Origin: Pseudomonadota bacterium
GTDB lineage: Bacteria > Pseudomonadota > Gammaproteobacteria > Arenicellales > Arenicellaceae
NCBI GenBank assembly: GCA_018660405.1
Contig: JABJKL010000196.1
Location: 1-11,730, forward strand
Length of the DNA: 11,730 bases
Direction of reading: 5' to 3'
Part shown: positions 1 to 6,275 of the stretch, in pieces
Layout: the number at the start of each line of letters is the position of its first letter
How positions within the stretch are numbered: the stretch's first letter is position 1
The notes under the pieces: generated by a model
Database searches by the model: none
Told to the model about the DNA's origin: nothing
The model's input: only the letters and a program-made list of their open reading frames with translations
Translations under genes and position numbers: made by a program

Positions 1-1104
1 GGGCCGATGATTCTCGGTCATGCCCACCCCGAGGTTATACAGTCAGTTATCGAAGTTGCTAAAGACGGCTTGAGTTTTGGTGCCCCGACCGAGATTGAGA
101 CGGAGCTCGCACAGAAAATCTGTGAGCTAATTCCGTCAATCGATCGAATTCGAATGGTTAGCTCGGGTACCGAAGCGACAATGAGCGCTATTAGGCTCGC
201 TCGCGGGTTCACCAAAAGAGACAAAATCATCAAGTTTGAAGGTTGCTACCATGGCCACGCTGATAGCTTGTTGGTAAAAGCGGGCTCGGGAGCGTTGACT
301 ATGGGAGTGCCGACTTCGCCCGGTGTGCCCGCCGCGCTCGCCGAACATACGATTACCCTGAACTACAACGATATTGAGCAAGTTCGAGACGTGTTCGACG
401 AGATGGGGGAGCAAATCGCCGCGATTATCGTTGAGCCGGTGGCGGGCAATATGAATCTGGTACCCCCGATGGCGGGTTTTCTTGAGGGCCTGCGTGAAGT
501 TTGTACTAATTATGGTAGCGTGCTCATTTTTGATGAGGTGATGACAGGCTTTCGAGTTGCCTTGGGCGGAGCTCAAGACTATTACGGCGTGCGCCCGGAT
601 TTAACCACTTTTGGAAAAGTGATTGGTGGTGGCATGCCGGTCGGCGCTTTTGGTGGCCGTGTCGAAATTATGTCGTGCATCGCGCCCGAGGGACCGGTTT
701 ATCAGGCCGGCACGCTATCTGGCAATCCTGTGGCCATGGCCGCAGGGCTGAAAACTCTGGAGCTTATTTCGCGCGAAAAGTTTTACCAGGAGCTGGAAGA
801 AAAAGTGAAAGCCTTGACTGAAGGTGTTGTAGCTGCTGCTAACGCTGCGAAAATCCCCCTGTTGGCACAGAGTGTTGGGGGCATGTTTGGCGTGTTTTTT
901 ACCGACAAACCGCTAATACAGACTTTTTCTGACGTGATGGCTTGCGATGCTAAACGCTTCAAAAAGTTTTTTCATGCCATGTTGGATGGCGGAGTGTATT
1001 TGGCTCCATCGGCCTTTGAGGTGGGATTTGTTTCTGATGCGCATACTGATGAATTGATACAAGGCACTATCGAGGTAGCCGCGCAAAGCTTTAATGCCCT
1101 TTAA
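1..1104 (+). CDS. hemL: Glutamate-1-semialdehyde 2,1-aminomutase, 5' end cut by window
   Basis: HemL converts glutamate-1-semialdehyde to 5-aminolevulinate using PLP, in the cytoplasm; this supplies the precursor of haem and other tetrapyrroles by the C5 pathway. The reading frame is open from base 1 (Gly-Pro-Met-Ile-Leu-Gly-His-Ala-His-Pro), so the ATG at 7 is internal and the true start lies upstream. By comparison with the E. coli enzyme (about 426 residues, Lys265) roughly 59 residues are missing. The PLP lysine is at 616-618 in the motif TTFGKVIGGGMPVGAFGG, preceded by the cofactor motif FDEVMTGFR. The SSGTEA motif and the YHGHAD motif are also intact, and the fragment ends normally with TAA. 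The next gene is convergent and 62 bases away. This is a class-III aminotransferase fold; the FGKVIGGGMPVGAFGG context makes HemL far more likely than another member of that class. Confidence 0.96.
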   Translation, partial: GPMILGHAHPEVIQSVIEVAKDGLSFGAPTEIETELAQKICELIPSIDRIRMVSSGTEATMSAIRLARGFTKRDKIIKFEGCYHGHADSLLVKAGSGALTMGVPTSPGVPAALAEHTITLNYNDIEQVRDVFDEMGEQIAAIIVEPVAGNMNLVPPMAGFLEGLREVCTNYGSVLIFDEVMTGFRVALGGAQDYYGVRPDLTTFGKVIGGGMPVGAFGGRVEIMSCIAPEGPVYQAGTLSGNPVAMAAGLKTLELISREKFYQELEEKVKALTEGVVAAANAAKIPLLAQSVGGMFGVFFTDKPLIQTFSDVMACDAKRFKKFFHAMLDGGVYLAPSAFEVGFVSDAHTDELIQGTIEVAAQSFNAL

Positions 1105-1128
1105 TCTGGTTTAGTGTCATAAGCTAGA

Positions 1129-1158
1129 AACCGCGATAGACTGCCTTAGAAAGCGGTT
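1129..1158. terminator. Weak inverted repeat between convergent genes, possible terminator
   Basis: AACCGC (1129-1134) is complementary to GCGGTT (1153-1158) with an 18-base loop. It sits in the 62-base gap between the 3' ends of hemL and the DUF4870-type gene, where a shared terminator is expected. The stem is short, the loop long, and there is no clear T-run on either strand, so this is a weak call. Confidence 0.25.
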
Positions 1159-1166
1159 AAGTGATT

Positions 1167-1775
1167 TTATACGGTCTCAGAGTCTGTTCTGTTACGGTTT
1201 TCAGTTTTAATAACGTCGATAGTCAGTGGGTAACGATAGGGTTCGCCATGCGCCGCACGAACGGCTGCGTAGACTGCACAGCTTACGTGTAGAACAAATA
1301 GCCCGATTAACATTATAAATCCGATCAGCACGTAGAACATGAGCGCCGATAGCAAAAGATAGAGTGTCAGGCTGAGTTGAAAGTTCAGGCAATCTATACC
1401 GCGTTGATTTAACTCGGGAGAATTTTCGCGCCCACTGTGCCAAATAAGGTAAGGAAAAATCAAGTTGCCGAGCGGCAACCCTAACCAGACCGTCAGCGCA
1501 GATAAATGACAACAGACGAGCTTGAAACGCGCGCTTTTCGAGTATTCCGAGGTGGTTTCGCTATCTGGAACAAATGACCGAAGGTCGGATCGTAGCAGCA
1601 GAATCATGCCACCGAGCGCTAGCATTAAGCCAGCGCATAATAGAGTCAGCGAGCTTAGCGACGATGTGTTTTGACCACGTAAAAAGAACTGGAGAATCCT
1701 CAACATCGCGGCGCTCACGAGTACTAGTCCCGCGCCCAGACTTCCGAAGGCCCAACTTCTATGGTAGAGATTCAA
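1167..1775 (-). CDS. DUF4870 (Tic20-like) integral membrane protein with N-terminal extension
   Basis: A 202-residue membrane protein of unknown function. Residues about 85-195 match my memory of the DUF4870 family: a CCHLSALTVWLGLPLGNLIFPY stretch, a polar loop (WHSGRENSPELNQRGIDCLNFQ), two hydrophobic segments, and the ending GEPYRYPLTIDVIK. Before this lie about 80 residues with two further predicted membrane segments (about 8-32 and 42-62), longer than the usual compact family member. The start is uncertain. No ATG or GTG lies upstream in frame before a stop; the only standard start giving the full length is TTG at 1775, with GGA 9 bases before it. The next internal Met (residue 24) would begin inside the first membrane segment. 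It stands alone, convergent with hemL. Some database entries call such proteins Tic20-like, but no transport role can be read from the sequence. Confidence 0.75.
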   Translation of the reverse strand: MNLYHRSWAFGSLGAGLVLVSAAMLRILQFFLRGQNTSSLSSLTLLCAGLMLALGGMILLLRSDLRSFVPDSETTSEYSKSARFKLVCCHLSALTVWLGLPLGNLIFPYLIWHSGRENSPELNQRGIDCLNFQLSLTLYLLLSALMFYVLIGFIMLIGLFVLHVSCAVYAAVRAAHGEPYRYPLTIDVIKTENRNRTDSETV

Positions 1776-2181
1776 ATTTTTGTTTCCGTTCGTGTGGAGA
1801 TCTCTTCGAGAGTTATCCAGCGCAAATTTCCCCGGAGTATGACCAATTGAAGATCAGAAAGAAAATCTTCATGATTTGAGCCGTGCTTTGCCTACTGGCA
1901 AGGGCTTACCTTCATCGGTTTAATCCTCGCACTAGTTTCCAGAGGTGTTGCGAAAGTTTCTTTCATGAATAGGTCATAGATAATTTTGATCTGTGAGCTA
2001 AAGCGAATATTCAAATGCTCGATCTGTCACGACCGATTGATCGGAAAAGCGCTGCATACGTTCATTTTGGTCACACCGAATCGGAAATTACATGGGAACG
2101 TAGTGATAAAGCTGACAATTTGCGAGATACTGCGGTTATCTGGTTAGGACACTACGCAAGTACAAAACCTGGGTCACTAAA
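1776..2181. other. Intergenic gap without a convincing gene
   Basis: About 400 bases between divergent genes (DUF4870-type protein on -, lipoprotein on +), so promoters for both should lie here. A 60-codon frame on + (2015-2197) has no ribosome-binding site, runs into the lipoprotein gene, and resembles nothing I know. The only -10-like hexamer of note is GATAAT at 1979-1984, without a good -35. CTGACA at 2112-2117 is a fair -35 but has no matching -10. Two related dyads are listed separately. Confidence 0.5.
2033..2087 (+). promoter_or_regulatory. Two related palindromic motifs, candidate operator pair
   Basis: CCGAT-TG-ATCGG at 2033-2044 and CCGA-A-TCGG at 2076-2084 are both short palindromes. 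Each is part of a longer shared word: ATCGGAAA occurs at 2040-2047 and again at 2080-2087, exactly 40 bases apart (close to four helical turns). They lie 95-150 bases upstream of the lipoprotein gene. No regulator is recognised and the match could be chance. Confidence 0.2.
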
Positions 2182-2658
2182 ATGCATAACAAACTAATAG
2201 GTTCTATGAGTATCCTTTTGCTCTGTTTAACCGCTTGTGGCGGGGGTGGAAGCAGCTCCTCTGGAGCGAGCAATGAGTCGACGTCGAATCCATTGTCGGG
2301 AACCTTTTTGGGCAGCCAGACGCTTACTATTACCAGTACCGGTTCAGGAATTCCCGTAACTGACACCTCCACTACAACATTTCGTTTGGATGTTAATTCT
2401 GTTGGTAATACCGCAACAGTGGTTGATCAAAACTTTCAGGCCGCAGGCCCAATAACAAACGGCCAATTTACGGTTTCCGCGAATACCAGTTTTGTTAATG
2501 GAACGCTGAGTTGCAGCGGCGTTATTTCTTACACAGGCAGCGTTGCCCCTGGGGACACAAACGGCGATGTTAATGAGACGACTACTTGCGTAGACACGAC
2601 TTTACCGGGTATTGGAATAGCCCGCATTATCACTGGCACGTTTACTGGCAGCAAGTAA
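2182..2658 (+). CDS. Small secreted lipoprotein, function unknown
   Basis: A 158-residue protein with a classical lipoprotein signal: a short basic start (Lys4), hydrophobic core SMSILLLCL, and lipobox LTAC with the lipidated cysteine at residue 19. This is followed by a flexible GGGGSSSSGAS linker. The mature part (about residues 38-158) is rich in Thr, Ser, Gly, Val and Asn, with alternating polar and hydrophobic residues that suggest a small beta-rich fold, and two cysteines (in TLSCSG and TTTCVD) that could form a disulfide. I do not recognise a family. ATG 2182 is chosen because it supplies the basic n-region; ATG 2206 would leave almost none. The ribosome-binding site is poor. Residue 20 after the lipidated Cys is Gly, not Asp, so outer-membrane retention is likely by the usual rule. 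The ahcY promoter begins just after its stop codon; I see no terminator between them. Confidence 0.75.
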   Translation: MHNKLIGSMSILLLCLTACGGGGSSSSGASNESTSNPLSGTFLGSQTLTITSTGSGIPVTDTSTTTFRLDVNSVGNTATVVDQNFQAAGPITNGQFTVSANTSFVNGTLSCSGVISYTGSVAPGDTNGDVNETTTCVDTTLPGIGIARIITGTFTGSK

Positions 2659-2672
2659 AACCAGCGCAAGTA

Positions 2673-2702
2673 CTGGCAATGCCGGGCACCAATCCGTATA
2701 AT
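2673..2702 (+). promoter_or_regulatory. Probable sigma-70 promoter of the SAH riboswitch / ahcY-metF-metH cluster
   Basis: A perfect -10 hexamer TATAAT lies at 2697-2702, with CTGGCA (4 of 6 matches to TTGACA) at 2673-2678 and an 18-base spacer. Transcription would start near 2709-2710, only a few bases before the first paired base of the riboswitch (2714), which is where such a promoter is expected. The stretch after the -10 is GC-rich (CGCGCCC), a feature known from promoters under growth-rate or stringent control; that last point is inference. Confidence 0.65.
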
Positions 2703-2713
2703 CGCGCCCGACA

Positions 2714-2840
2714 ACGTACTTGAGGAGCGCTGCAAGGTTCAACTCACTTTTGTAAAGGTGAAGCTTCAGGCTCAAGTAACGTAACAACGCCCGCTTGGCT
2801 AGATATAATAATGTAGTCATAGCGGAATCGAACGGCGCTC
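2714..2840 (+). promoter_or_regulatory. S-adenosylhomocysteine (SAH) riboswitch aptamer
   Basis: The sequence carries the known SAH-riboswitch core: GAGGAGCGCTGCAA at 2722-2735, CAGGCTC at 2767-2773, and AACGGCGCTC at 2831-2840. P1 is TACTTGAG (2717-2724) with CTCAAGTA (2771-2778), extended by ACG/CGT (2714-2716/2780-2782) around one bulged A. P2 is AAGGTTCA (2734-2741) with TGAAGCTT (2759-2766) with one G-G mismatch, capped by CTTT/AAAG. The optional P3 hairpin is present: CCGCTTGGCTA (2791-2801) with TAGTCA-T-AGCGG (2814-2825), 11 pairs with one bulged T and an A/T-rich loop. The pseudoknot is GAGCGC (2725-2730) with GCGCTC (2835-2840), six perfect pairs. This RNA class is known upstream of ahcY in proteobacteria, where SAH binding raises expression; here it lies 23 bases before ahcY. 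Confidence 0.95.
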
Positions 2841-2851
2841 GTTTTTCACAT

Positions 2852-2861
2852 AGGAGTTGAA
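2852..2861 (+). promoter_or_regulatory. ahcY ribosome-binding site, likely target of riboswitch control
   Basis: AGGAG at 2852-2856 lies 7 bases before the ATG at 2864 and decides that start. Bases 2854-2861 (GAGTTGAA) are the exact complement of TTCAACTC at 2738-2745 in the P2 region of the riboswitch. Pairing would hide the ribosome-binding site, while P2 formation on SAH binding would compete with it. The complementarity is seen; the switching mechanism is inferred. Confidence 0.7.
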
Positions 2862-2863
2862 AA

Positions 2864-4285
2864 ATGAGCGTAAATGTAGCGCCTTCTTCTGATTTTACTG
2901 ATTACCACGTAGCTGATATTGAGCTTGCGGACTTTGGCCGCAAGGAAATCGCTATTGCCGAAACTGAAATGCCGGGCCTGATGGCGACGCGAGAGGAATT
3001 TCGCGACGAACAGCCGCTCAAAGGCGCAAAGATTACCGGCTCTTTGCACATGACCATCCAAACCGCCGTATTAATTGAAACACTGGTCGCGTTAGGTGCT
3101 GAAATTCGCTGGGCATCCTGCAATATATTCTCTACCCAGGACCACGCAGCAGCAGCGATAGCCGCACAAGGTATTCCTGTGTTTGCGTATAAGGGCGAAT
3201 CGCTCGAAGAATACTGGCAGTATTCGCACGCCATTTTCGATTGGGAAGGTGATACCGGCCCGAATATGATTCTCGATGATGGTGGTGACGCAACCATGTT
3301 GATGATTCTGGGCAGCAAGGCAGAAAAGGACCTTAGCGTTCTGGATAACCCGGAGAGCGAAGAAGAAACTTATCTGTATGCGGCGATTAAAGCCCAACTG
3401 AAAAAAGACGGCAGTTGGTATTCAAAACGCTTAGCGGGCATTAAGGGCGTTACTGAAGAAACCACAACCGGTGTGGCTCGTTTGTACCAAATGCGTGATC
3501 GTGGTGAACTACCGTTTCCTGCTATTAACGTGAACGATTCAGTGACCAAGTCCAAGTTCGACAATCTGTACGGATGCCGGGAGTCATTGGTTGATGGAAT
3601 CAAGCGTGCTACGGATGTAATGATCGCTGGTAAGGTGGCAGTTGTTGCCGGTTATGGCGACGTAGGTAAAGGTTCGGCCCAGTCATTGGCGGCTTTAGGT
3701 GCCATTGTGTTGGTTACAGAAATCGATCCAATCTGTGCACTGCAGGCGGCGATGGCGGGTTTTCGGGTAGTGACTATGGAAGAGGCCGTTGGTCAGGCCG
3801 ACATCTTTGTTACCACCACCGGTAACTACAACATCATTACGCATGACCATATGGCTGCGATGAAGGACCAGGCGATTGTTTGCAACATTGGTCATTTTGA
3901 CAATGAGATTGAAGTTGCCAGCCTGGAACAATATGAATGGGAGAATATTAAGGATCAAGTTGATCAAATAATTTTCCCCGATGGTAAGCGGATTACTCTG
4001 CTTGCGCAGGGGCGTTTGGTGAACCTTGGTTGTGGTACTGGACACCCCAGTTTTGTTATGTCCAATTCGTTCACCAACCAAACTTTGGCGCAGATGGAGA
4101 TTTTTAATAATCCTGATAAATACAAGAACGATGTTTATGTGTTACCAAAACATCTGGACGAAAAGGTAGCAAGACTTCATCTAGAGAAGATAGGCGTGAA
4201 ATTGACCACGCTTACGCAGAAGCAGGCGGACTACATTAACGTTAAAGTCGAAGGCCCTTATAAGCCTGAGCATTATCGCTATTAA
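2864..4285 (+). CDS. ahcY: Adenosylhomocysteinase (S-adenosyl-L-homocysteine hydrolase)
   Basis: AhcY splits S-adenosylhomocysteine reversibly into homocysteine and adenosine with tightly bound NAD; it relieves product inhibition of methyltransferases and feeds homocysteine to MetH. It is cytoplasmic, usually a tetramer. The 473 residues match full-length proteobacterial enzymes, including the insertion of about 40 residues (around 150-192) seen in that branch. Visible motifs: MPGLMATREEF (36-46), GSLHMTIQTA with catalytic His62, SCNIFSTQDHAAAA (85-98), DDGGD (138-142), EETTTG (198-203), SVTKSKFDN with Lys229 and Asp233, the Rossmann motif AGYGDVGKGSAQSL (262-275), GHFDNEI (343-349), and the conserved C-terminus KPEHYRY whose Lys/Tyr reach into the neighbouring subunit's NAD site. 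The start is fixed by AGGAG 7 bases upstream. It is the first gene after the SAH riboswitch, which senses its own substrate; metF follows 93 bases later. Confidence 0.98.
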   Translation: MSVNVAPSSDFTDYHVADIELADFGRKEIAIAETEMPGLMATREEFRDEQPLKGAKITGSLHMTIQTAVLIETLVALGAEIRWASCNIFSTQDHAAAAIAAQGIPVFAYKGESLEEYWQYSHAIFDWEGDTGPNMILDDGGDATMLMILGSKAEKDLSVLDNPESEEETYLYAAIKAQLKKDGSWYSKRLAGIKGVTEETTTGVARLYQMRDRGELPFPAINVNDSVTKSKFDNLYGCRESLVDGIKRATDVMIAGKVAVVAGYGDVGKGSAQSLAALGAIVLVTEIDPICALQAAMAGFRVVTMEEAVGQADIFVTTTGNYNIITHDHMAAMKDQAIVCNIGHFDNEIEVASLEQYEWENIKDQVDQIIFPDGKRITLLAQGRLVNLGCGTGHPSFVMSNSFTNQTLAQMEIFNNPDKYKNDVYVLPKHLDEKVARLHLEKIGVKLTTLTQKQADYINVKVEGPYKPEHYRY

Positions 4286-4297
4286 CTGACCGCTGCG

Positions 4298-4332
4298 GAC
4301 AACAGCGAGCCGATAGAGGGCTCGCTGTTGTC
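4298..4332 (+). other. Perfect 14-bp hairpin between ahcY and metF, no T-run
   Basis: Bases 4298-4311 (GACAACAGCGAGCC) pair perfectly with 4319-4332 (GGCTCGCTGTTGTC) around a 7-base loop. The sequence after it (ACTGCACTTTCG) has no uridine run, so it is not a typical intrinsic terminator. It begins 12 bases after the ahcY stop, inside what is otherwise one transcription unit. It could protect the 3' end of an ahcY-only mRNA, partly stop transcription, or be an RNase site that sets unequal levels of ahcY and metF. Which of these applies is not visible. Confidence 0.7.
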
Positions 4333-4378
4333 ACTGCACTTTCGTTAATGTGAAGGAGTACTGGAAGGGGTACACGTT

Positions 4379-5215
4379 ATGACAGAGAAGCCAGAGATTA
4401 GCTTTGAGTTTTTTCCACCTAAAACGGCTCAAGGCGTAACGAATTTGAATCAGGTTCTTGGCGAGCTTGATGTCGTGTCACCATCTTTTTATTCGGTGAC
4501 TTTTGGGGCCGGTGGAAGCACTCGCGAAGGTACGCTTGGTGCGGTGATAAGCATAATTGATGCCGGTGGTAATGCGGCTCCACATATATCGTGTGTCGGG
4601 GCGTCAAAAAAGAATGTCCTTGAAATGCTTGGCGAATATGAGGCGATGGGGGTAAAGCGGTTAGTTGCGTTACGCGGTGATCGACCGTCCGGAATGGTTG
4701 AGTTGGGTGATTTTGCACACGCCAATGAGTTAGTGGAATTCATTCGTGCTGAGACAGGCGAACAATTTTTGATTGCGGTCGCAGCCTATCCTGAATATCA
4801 CCCGGAGTCGGCAAATCCCCAAGCGGATCTTATGAACTTTAAACGTAAGGTGGATGCTGGTGCTGATATGGCTCTGACCCAGTATTTTTTTAATGCCGAT
4901 GCCTATTTTGCGTTGCTTGATAGCGCACAGCGCATTGGTGTAGAGGTGCCAATAATGCCTGGCATTATGCCGATTACAAATTTTGTTCAATTAGCTCGTT
5001 TTTCGGATATTTGTGGTGCCGAAATCCCACGCTGGTTACGCGGTCGGCTTGAGCAGTATCAGGACGATATCGATTCACTATTGTCTTTTGGCGCGGATGT
5101 GATCACCACATTGTGTGATTGTTTGCTGGAAGGCGGTGCGCCGGGAATTCATTTTTATACCTTGAACAAGTCTAAACCGACACTGGATATCTGCCAGCGC
5201 CTAGAGCTCGCATAA
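4379..5215 (+). CDS. metF: 5,10-methylenetetrahydrofolate reductase
   Basis: MetF reduces 5,10-methylene-tetrahydrofolate to 5-methyl-tetrahydrofolate with FAD and NADH, giving the methyl donor for MetH. The 278 residues cover the whole bacterial TIM-barrel catalytic domain (E. coli about 296); there is no eukaryotic-type regulatory domain. Motifs: SFEFFPPK with catalytic Glu10, SVTFGAGGSTREGT (39-52), the folate-binding ALRGDRP with Asp101, AAYPEYHPES (135-144), the FAD-proximal LTQYFFNADAY (166-176), PIMPGIMPIT (191-200), and the C-terminal PGIHFYTLN (255-263). AAGGGG at 4365-4370 lies 8 bases before the ATG, and the frame begins six residues before the conserved core, as expected. It follows ahcY by 93 bases containing a strong hairpin, and metH starts 34 bases after its stop. 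With no separate promoter visible, I infer it is co-transcribed under the SAH riboswitch. Confidence 0.97.
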   Translation: MTEKPEISFEFFPPKTAQGVTNLNQVLGELDVVSPSFYSVTFGAGGSTREGTLGAVISIIDAGGNAAPHISCVGASKKNVLEMLGEYEAMGVKRLVALRGDRPSGMVELGDFAHANELVEFIRAETGEQFLIAVAAYPEYHPESANPQADLMNFKRKVDAGADMALTQYFFNADAYFALLDSAQRIGVEVPIMPGIMPITNFVQLARFSDICGAEIPRWLRGRLEQYQDDIDSLLSFGADVITTLCDCLLEGGAPGIHFYTLNKSKPTLDICQRLELA

Positions 5216-5249
5216 TCGTGCCTCGTCCTGACGTGGCTGGGCCAGGAAA

Positions 5250-6275
5250 ATGGTCAACAAGGTAAATCGTTCAGAGCTATTGCACGCTGCTTTAGCCAAT
5301 CGCATTCTCGTTCTTTGCGGTGCTATGGGCACCATGATTCAATCAAAAAAACTTGAAGAAGCGGATTATCGCGGCGAGCGGTTCAAAGATTGGCACATTC
5401 CGTTGCGAGGCATGAATGACCTGATAGTGCTTACCCAGCCCAAGGTTGTATTTGGCATTCATGAGGCTTATCTTGAAGCGGGCGCAGATATCATTGAAAC
5501 CAACAGTTTTAATGCAACACCCAGTGATCTTGACCGATACGGCCTGGCCGAGTTTGCGTATGAGATAAATTGTGAGGCGGCTAAACTTGCAAAAGCAGCG
5601 GCTGATGAGTTCGGTACCGATAAAAAGCCACGGTTTGTGGCCGGTATACTCGGACCAAATCAGAAAACCTCTTCGGTGTCGGTGGATGTGAACGACCCTG
5701 GGGCACGCGCAATCACCTTTGACCAACTGGTGGCGGATTATGCGGTTGCGATCAAAGGTTTGGTGGATGGCGGCGTCGATATCATTTTAGTAGAAACGAT
5801 CTTCGACACACTCAATGCCAAGGCTGCAGTATTCGCTATCAAGCAGTATATTGATGAGCATGATGTCGAATTACCCATCATGATATCTGGCACGATTACC
5901 GACCAGAGTGGCCGGACGCTCAGTGGGCAAGTGACGGAAGCGTTCTACAATAGCCTGCGGCATGCGAAACCATTGAGTATGGGATTGAATTGTGCGCTGG
6001 GTCCTGACGATTTGCGTCAACATTTGCAAGAACTATCCCGAGTATCTGAATTTCGAGTATCGGGTCATCCCAATGCGGGTTTGCCGAATGAGATTGGCGA
6101 ATACGATATGACGCCCGATGAGATGGCCGAGCATATCGAGGAATGGGCCGACAGTGGTTTTCTGAATATTGTGGGCGGTTGTTGTGGTTCCACGCCGGAG
6201 CATATAGAGGCGATCGCTAAAGTTGTTGCCAATATTGCGCCGCGTGAAGTTCCGCAGACCAAGGCGGTTGCGTGA
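5250..6275 (+). CDS. metH: Methionine synthase, homocysteine-binding module (N-terminal half of split MetH)
   Basis: A 341-residue protein equal to the first module (about residues 1-330) of cobalamin-dependent MetH, which in E. coli is one chain of 1227. It binds and activates homocysteine through zinc; all three zinc cysteines are present (Cys248 in GLNCALGPDD, Cys311 and Cys312 in VGGCCGSTPEH). Other conserved blocks: GAMGTMIQ (24-31), ADIIETNSFNAT (79-90), ETIFDTLNAKAA (182-193), MISGTITDQSGRTLSGQ (211-227), HPNAGLPN (273-280). Two blocks differ from the sequences I know: VLCGAMGT has Cys23 where Asp is usual, and LGPNQKTSS replaces LGPTN(R/K)T. The only possible early start is ATG 5250, because an in-frame TGA lies at 5229-5231. 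Its AGGA (5244-5247) sits unusually close, two bases away. The gene ends in the natural linker and overlaps the next by four bases. It must act together with the following protein; alone it could not complete methyl transfer. Confidence 0.93.
   Translation: MVNKVNRSELLHAALANRILVLCGAMGTMIQSKKLEEADYRGERFKDWHIPLRGMNDLIVLTQPKVVFGIHEAYLEAGADIIETNSFNATPSDLDRYGLAEFAYEINCEAAKLAKAAADEFGTDKKPRFVAGILGPNQKTSSVSVDVNDPGARAITFDQLVADYAVAIKGLVDGGVDIILVETIFDTLNAKAAVFAIKQYIDEHDVELPIMISGTITDQSGRTLSGQVTEAFYNSLRHAKPLSMGLNCALGPDDLRQHLQELSRVSEFRVSGHPNAGLPNEIGEYDMTPDEMAEHIEEWADSGFLNIVGGCCGSTPEHIEAIAKVVANIAPREVPQTKAVA

Noticed and set aside
1574..1879. 101-codon frame on + opposite the DUF4870-type gene
   Set aside because: Antisense to a recognisable membrane protein; its translation has no domain features.
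2015..2197. 60-codon frame on + upstream of the lipoprotein gene
   Set aside because: No ribosome-binding site, overlaps the lipoprotein start, no recognisable protein features.
2804..2809. A second perfect TATAAT close to ahcY, possible promoter inside the riboswitch
   Set aside because: It lies in the loop of the P3 hairpin, has no good -35 at 16-18 bases, and a start from it would cut off most of the aptamer.
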